Assembly (NCBI GenBank): GCA_005239845.1
Contig: SBBD01000152.1
Span: 1 to 6,968, forward strand
DNA: 6,968 nucleotides
Direction: 5' to 3'
Source of the DNA: an archaeon
Lineage (GTDB): Archaea > Micrarchaeota > Micrarchaeia > Norongarragalinales > SBBD01
Shown here: positions 4,743 to 6,968 of the stretch, one piece after another
Layout of the letters: each line of letters opens with the position of its first letter
Position numbering within the stretch: the stretch's first letter is position 1
Program-made: the position numbers and the translations under genes
Notes under the pieces: model-generated
Seen by the model: the letters and a program-made list of their open reading frames with translations, nothing else
What the model was told of the DNA's origin: nothing
Databases searched by the model: none

Positions 4743-5633
4743 TTAGATGAGGAGCTCTTTTCCTTCTTCCGCGAGCTCGGTTTCCGGAAACACTTCTTGG
4801 GCTTCCTTCAGCAAGACCTGCAAGTCGGAATAGCGGTTGCTGAAGTGCACCAGGACGAGCTTTTTCGCCTTGGCTTTTTTCGCGAGCTCGGCCGCCTGCC
4901 TTGCCGTGGAATGGAACTTGAGCTTGGCTTGTTTGACGTCCGTCTCAGAAAACGTGGACTCGTGAATCAGCACGTCGGCTTCGTGCGCCGCTTTTTCCGT
5001 GGAGGAGCAGGGCAGCGTGTCCCCCGAATAGACGAGGCGCTTGCCCTCCTTCAGGAACGTGACTTCCTCCAACGTGATTTTTTTACCGTTGACAGTAACG
5101 AAGCCTTTTTCCTGAATTTCCCGGAAGAGCCTGCCTCGGATGCCCAAGCCTTTCGCCTTTTCCTCGTAAAACTTGTGGATGGGCTGTTCCTCGAGCACGT
5201 AGCCCAAGGCATCCACGTTGTGCCGAACCTTGAACGAAGACACCTTGACCAACGCGTCCTCGTACACTTTTTTCGCGGAAGAGACTTCGGTGAACCGGAT
5301 GGGAAAGTCGGGCCGAAGGAAGCGGGTGGAGAGAACGCTTCCCACCACCTCTTTTAAGCCCTTGGGGCCGAAGAGGAGGAGTTCGTCCTTCCTTCCTGCC
5401 AAATTGAGCGACTGGACGAGGCCGAAAATGCCGAGGATATGGTCCGCGTGCAGGTGCGAGAAGAAAATGGCCTTGACTTTCGCGTACGAAATCGTGTACT
5501 TCATCATCTGGCGTTGCGCGCCCTCGCCACAATCGAACAGGAACGTGTGGCCGGTTTTGACCGCGAAACACGTGGGCAGCCGCGAGGGGGAAGGCATGGC
5601 GCTTGACGTTCCTAAAACGACTAGCCGCAACAT
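4743..5633 (-). CDS. rnz: tRNase Z (ribonuclease Z)
   Basis: 296 residues, the usual size of short-form tRNase Z. It cuts the 3' trailer of tRNA precursors after the discriminator base so that CCA can be added; the tRNA-Val in this window lacks CCA. Motifs: GTSSAMPSPSRLPTC (8-22), FDCGEGAQRQ (33-42), the metal-binding SHLHADH with His60, His62, Asp64 and His65, His138 in FKVRHNVDALGY, the flexible arm region rich in Gly and Lys (158-178), Asp205 in YSGDT, HESTF (224-228), His241, and His263 in VHFSNRY. All metallo-beta-lactamase ligands expected for the family are present. The ATG at 5633 was chosen because GTSSA must follow a first short strand; 39 further codons upstream, open in the frame, overlap the glycerate kinase gene and look non-homologous. 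It lies 41 bases after the glycerate kinase stop and may be co-transcribed with it. Confidence 0.93.
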   Translation of the reverse strand: MLRLVVLGTSSAMPSPSRLPTCFAVKTGHTFLFDCGEGAQRQMMKYTISYAKVKAIFFSHLHADHILGIFGLVQSLNLAGRKDELLLFGPKGLKEVVGSVLSTRFLRPDFPIRFTEVSSAKKVYEDALVKVSSFKVRHNVDALGYVLEEQPIHKFYEEKAKGLGIRGRLFREIQEKGFVTVNGKKITLEEVTFLKEGKRLVYSGDTLPCSSTEKAAHEADVLIHESTFSETDVKQAKLKFHSTARQAAELAKKAKAKKLVLVHFSNRYSDLQVLLKEAQEVFPETELAEEGKELLI

Positions 5634-5674
5634 AGGGAATCCCAACCCCGCATGGTATTCAAGCACGTACTCGC

Positions 5675-6952
5675 TCAAGCAATTCCAATGATGAGGTCGC
5701 ACGCGTTGGTGCCCGTCAACCCCATGAATATGGAATCGTCGGTCTTGCAAAGCAAGGAATGGGAATCGTTTTTATTTAAATAGGTACGGATGGGGAGATG
5801 CAACGCCAAAGCGCGTTCACGGGAAGAACCATCCACCACGGCGCCCGCCGCGTCGCAGACCCCGTCTTTCCCGTCCGTGCCAGCGGCCAGCAAAACCCCG
5901 CGTTTCAAATGCCGCAAAGCCCCGAGAGCCACTTCGTGATTCCTTCCGCCTTTTCCTTTGCCTTTCACCGTGACCGTGGTCTCGCCGCCAGCAACAAAGG
6001 AAACGCCACGGTTCAACCAATGCGCAAAACGAGAGCCTACGTCCCTGGCCTCCCCGTGGACGCCGCGAAAGACGCGGGGGTTCAAGCCTTTGGAGCGCAG
6101 GAAGGAAGCGGCCGCGTCAATAGCCGTGTTGTTGTCCCCTAAAACGAAGGAATGGCAAGAGACACGAACGCGGACGAGGCGCGGCTGTTGCTGCAATACT
6201 CGGATGAGGGGATGAGCGGAAGAGAGGGAAAGGCGGTGCGAGAGTATGGAGAGCGCTTTTTCGAAGGGCAGGGTGTTCGGGACCGTTGGCCCGGAAGCAA
6301 TGTCGTGAAGCGGAGAGCCCAACACGTCGGAAAGCACGAGGTTGATGAGGGTAGCTCCAGAGAACGCGGAGCCCAATTGTCCCCCTTTTAGTTGCGAAAG
6401 GCAGCGACGCACCTCGTTCAGCTCGGAAATGGAAGCCCCTGCCCTCATCAATTTAAACGAAACATCTCGAATATCCCTCAACGAGACGCCTTCCCTCGGA
6501 AGTTCCAGCAACGAGGAGCCCCCACCGGAGACCAAACAAACGACGAGGTCGCCCTTCCTCACTTTTTGGGCAAGCGCAAGAAGTTTTTTCGCTGCAGCAA
6601 CGCTTTTAGAGGAAGGAAGGGGGTGCGTGCCCTCCACTAGCACTATTTTTTTCGTGTGAAAACGCTTGGCAGTGCCTTCGGGAACTACGACGACGCCGTC
6701 CGTGAGGGGGACAATCCGTTCAAGAGCTTCCGCCATGGCCCCGGAAGCCTTTCCAAAGCCGACCACAAAAATGCGCGAGGCCTTGAAACGCTTTTTTTGC
6801 ACGAACAAATAGCCAGCTCCGTAGCGGACGTTGGATGGGACGAGGAAGGAAGGGCTTACGGCGTTCACGGCTTTTTCAAACGCCTCGAGGGCGAGCAAGC
6901 GCATTCGCTTTTCGCCGTGCAAGAGTAAGCCCTTGTTCTTGATGAGCGGCAT
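5675..6952 (-). CDS. Glycerate 2-kinase (MOFRL / GK-II family)
   Basis: 425 residues, typical for the family. It phosphorylates glycerate to 2-phosphoglycerate with ATP in the cytosol, a step of the archaeal branched or non-phosphorylative Entner-Doudoroff route and of serine or glycerate use. Motifs in order (numbered from the chosen ATG): VVGFGKASGAMAEAL (63-77), GTHPLPS (108-114), LVSGGGSSLLELP (141-152), NEVRRCLSQLKGG (179-191), LVLSDVLGSPLHDIASGPT (206-223), then the MOFRL domain with AGGETTVTVKGKGKGGRNHE (321-340), GTDGKDGVCDAAGAVVDG (358-375), NDSH (395-398) and GLTGTN (411-416). All are intact. The ATG at 6950-6952 gives MPLIKN, a family-like beginning. An in-frame GTG at 6956-6958 is an alternative, and the frame is still open to the window edge, so the exact start is uncertain. 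The promoter lies outside the window. Confidence 0.9.
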   Translation of the reverse strand: MPLIKNKGLLLHGEKRMRLLALEAFEKAVNAVSPSFLVPSNVRYGAGYLFVQKKRFKASRIFVVGFGKASGAMAEALERIVPLTDGVVVVPEGTAKRFHTKKIVLVEGTHPLPSSKSVAAAKKLLALAQKVRKGDLVVCLVSGGGSSLLELPREGVSLRDIRDVSFKLMRAGASISELNEVRRCLSQLKGGQLGSAFSGATLINLVLSDVLGSPLHDIASGPTVPNTLPFEKALSILSHRLSLSSAHPLIRVLQQQPRLVRVRVSCHSFVLGDNNTAIDAAASFLRSKGLNPRVFRGVHGEARDVGSRFAHWLNRGVSFVAGGETTVTVKGKGKGGRNHEVALGALRHLKRGVLLAAGTDGKDGVCDAAGAVVDGSSRERALALHLPIRTYLNKNDSHSLLCKTDDSIFMGLTGTNACDLIIGIA

Positions 6953-6968
6953 TTCCACGTCCCTAACA

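Noticed and set aside
4641..5357. Plus-strand open frame of 238 codons opposite rnz
   Set aside because: It is a shadow of tRNase Z, whose complete metal-binding motifs are on the minus strand. It also overlaps the end of the membrane protein gene.
5634..5750. 39-codon N-terminal extension of tRNase Z
   Set aside because: It overlaps the end of the glycerate kinase gene in another frame, and family members begin just before the GTSSA-type loop.
1..6968. CRISPR arrays, insertion sequences, rRNA
   Set aside because: No regularly spaced repeats, transposase motifs, terminal inverted repeats or rRNA signatures were seen.

Overview
The window reads as archaeal chromosome, probably from the DPANN radiation (Diapherotrites-, Micrarchaeota- or Woesearchaeota-like; the exact phylum is a guess). 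Evidence: a membrane-type LonB protease, an eS26 ribosomal protein, an intron-containing tRNA-Val without an encoded CCA, an archaeal-type glycerate 2-kinase, a DUF2683/RelE-type toxin-antitoxin pair, and TATA boxes 25-35 bases before starts with almost no leader.

Layout. Plus strand, 1-258: the C-terminal end of a small membrane protein that enters from the left. 259-483 has no convincing gene. Minus strand, read from right to left (2413 to 484): tRNA-Val(CAC), antitoxin, toxin, and an uncharacterised protein with a phosphoribosyltransferase-like C-terminal domain. The three protein genes abut each other or nearly so. Also on the minus strand are rps26e (2460-2780), a striking lonB gene (2891-4282), tRNase Z (4743-5633) and a MOFRL-family glycerate 2-kinase (5675-6952). 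One plus-strand gene (4348-4731) encodes a small three-helix membrane protein. It diverges from lonB across a single palindromic TATA box and converges on rnz.

The main discovery is in lonB. The gene encodes only the C-terminal two thirds of the protease, starting just before Walker B. This is preceded by a 42-residue intein C-terminal segment ending in His-Asn, followed directly by the +1 Ser of the LonB extein. An in-frame stop lies eight codons upstream of its ATG, a TATA box lies about 30 bases upstream, and the next gene runs the other way, so the N-terminal half is not adjacent. The best reading is a naturally split intein: LonB must be assembled by protein trans-splicing with an N-half (transmembrane segments and Walker A plus IntN) encoded elsewhere. 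Walker A and Walker B would be on different polypeptides until splicing.

Second-tier points are a tRNA-Val intron that fits position 36/37 rather than the canonical 37/38, the PRTase-like protein behind a toxin-antitoxin module, and the shared bidirectional TATA element. The functional themes are RNA processing and translation (tRNA-Val, tRNase Z, eS26), protein turnover (LonB) and central carbon metabolism (glycerate kinase), interrupted by a small accessory TA segment next to the tRNA gene.
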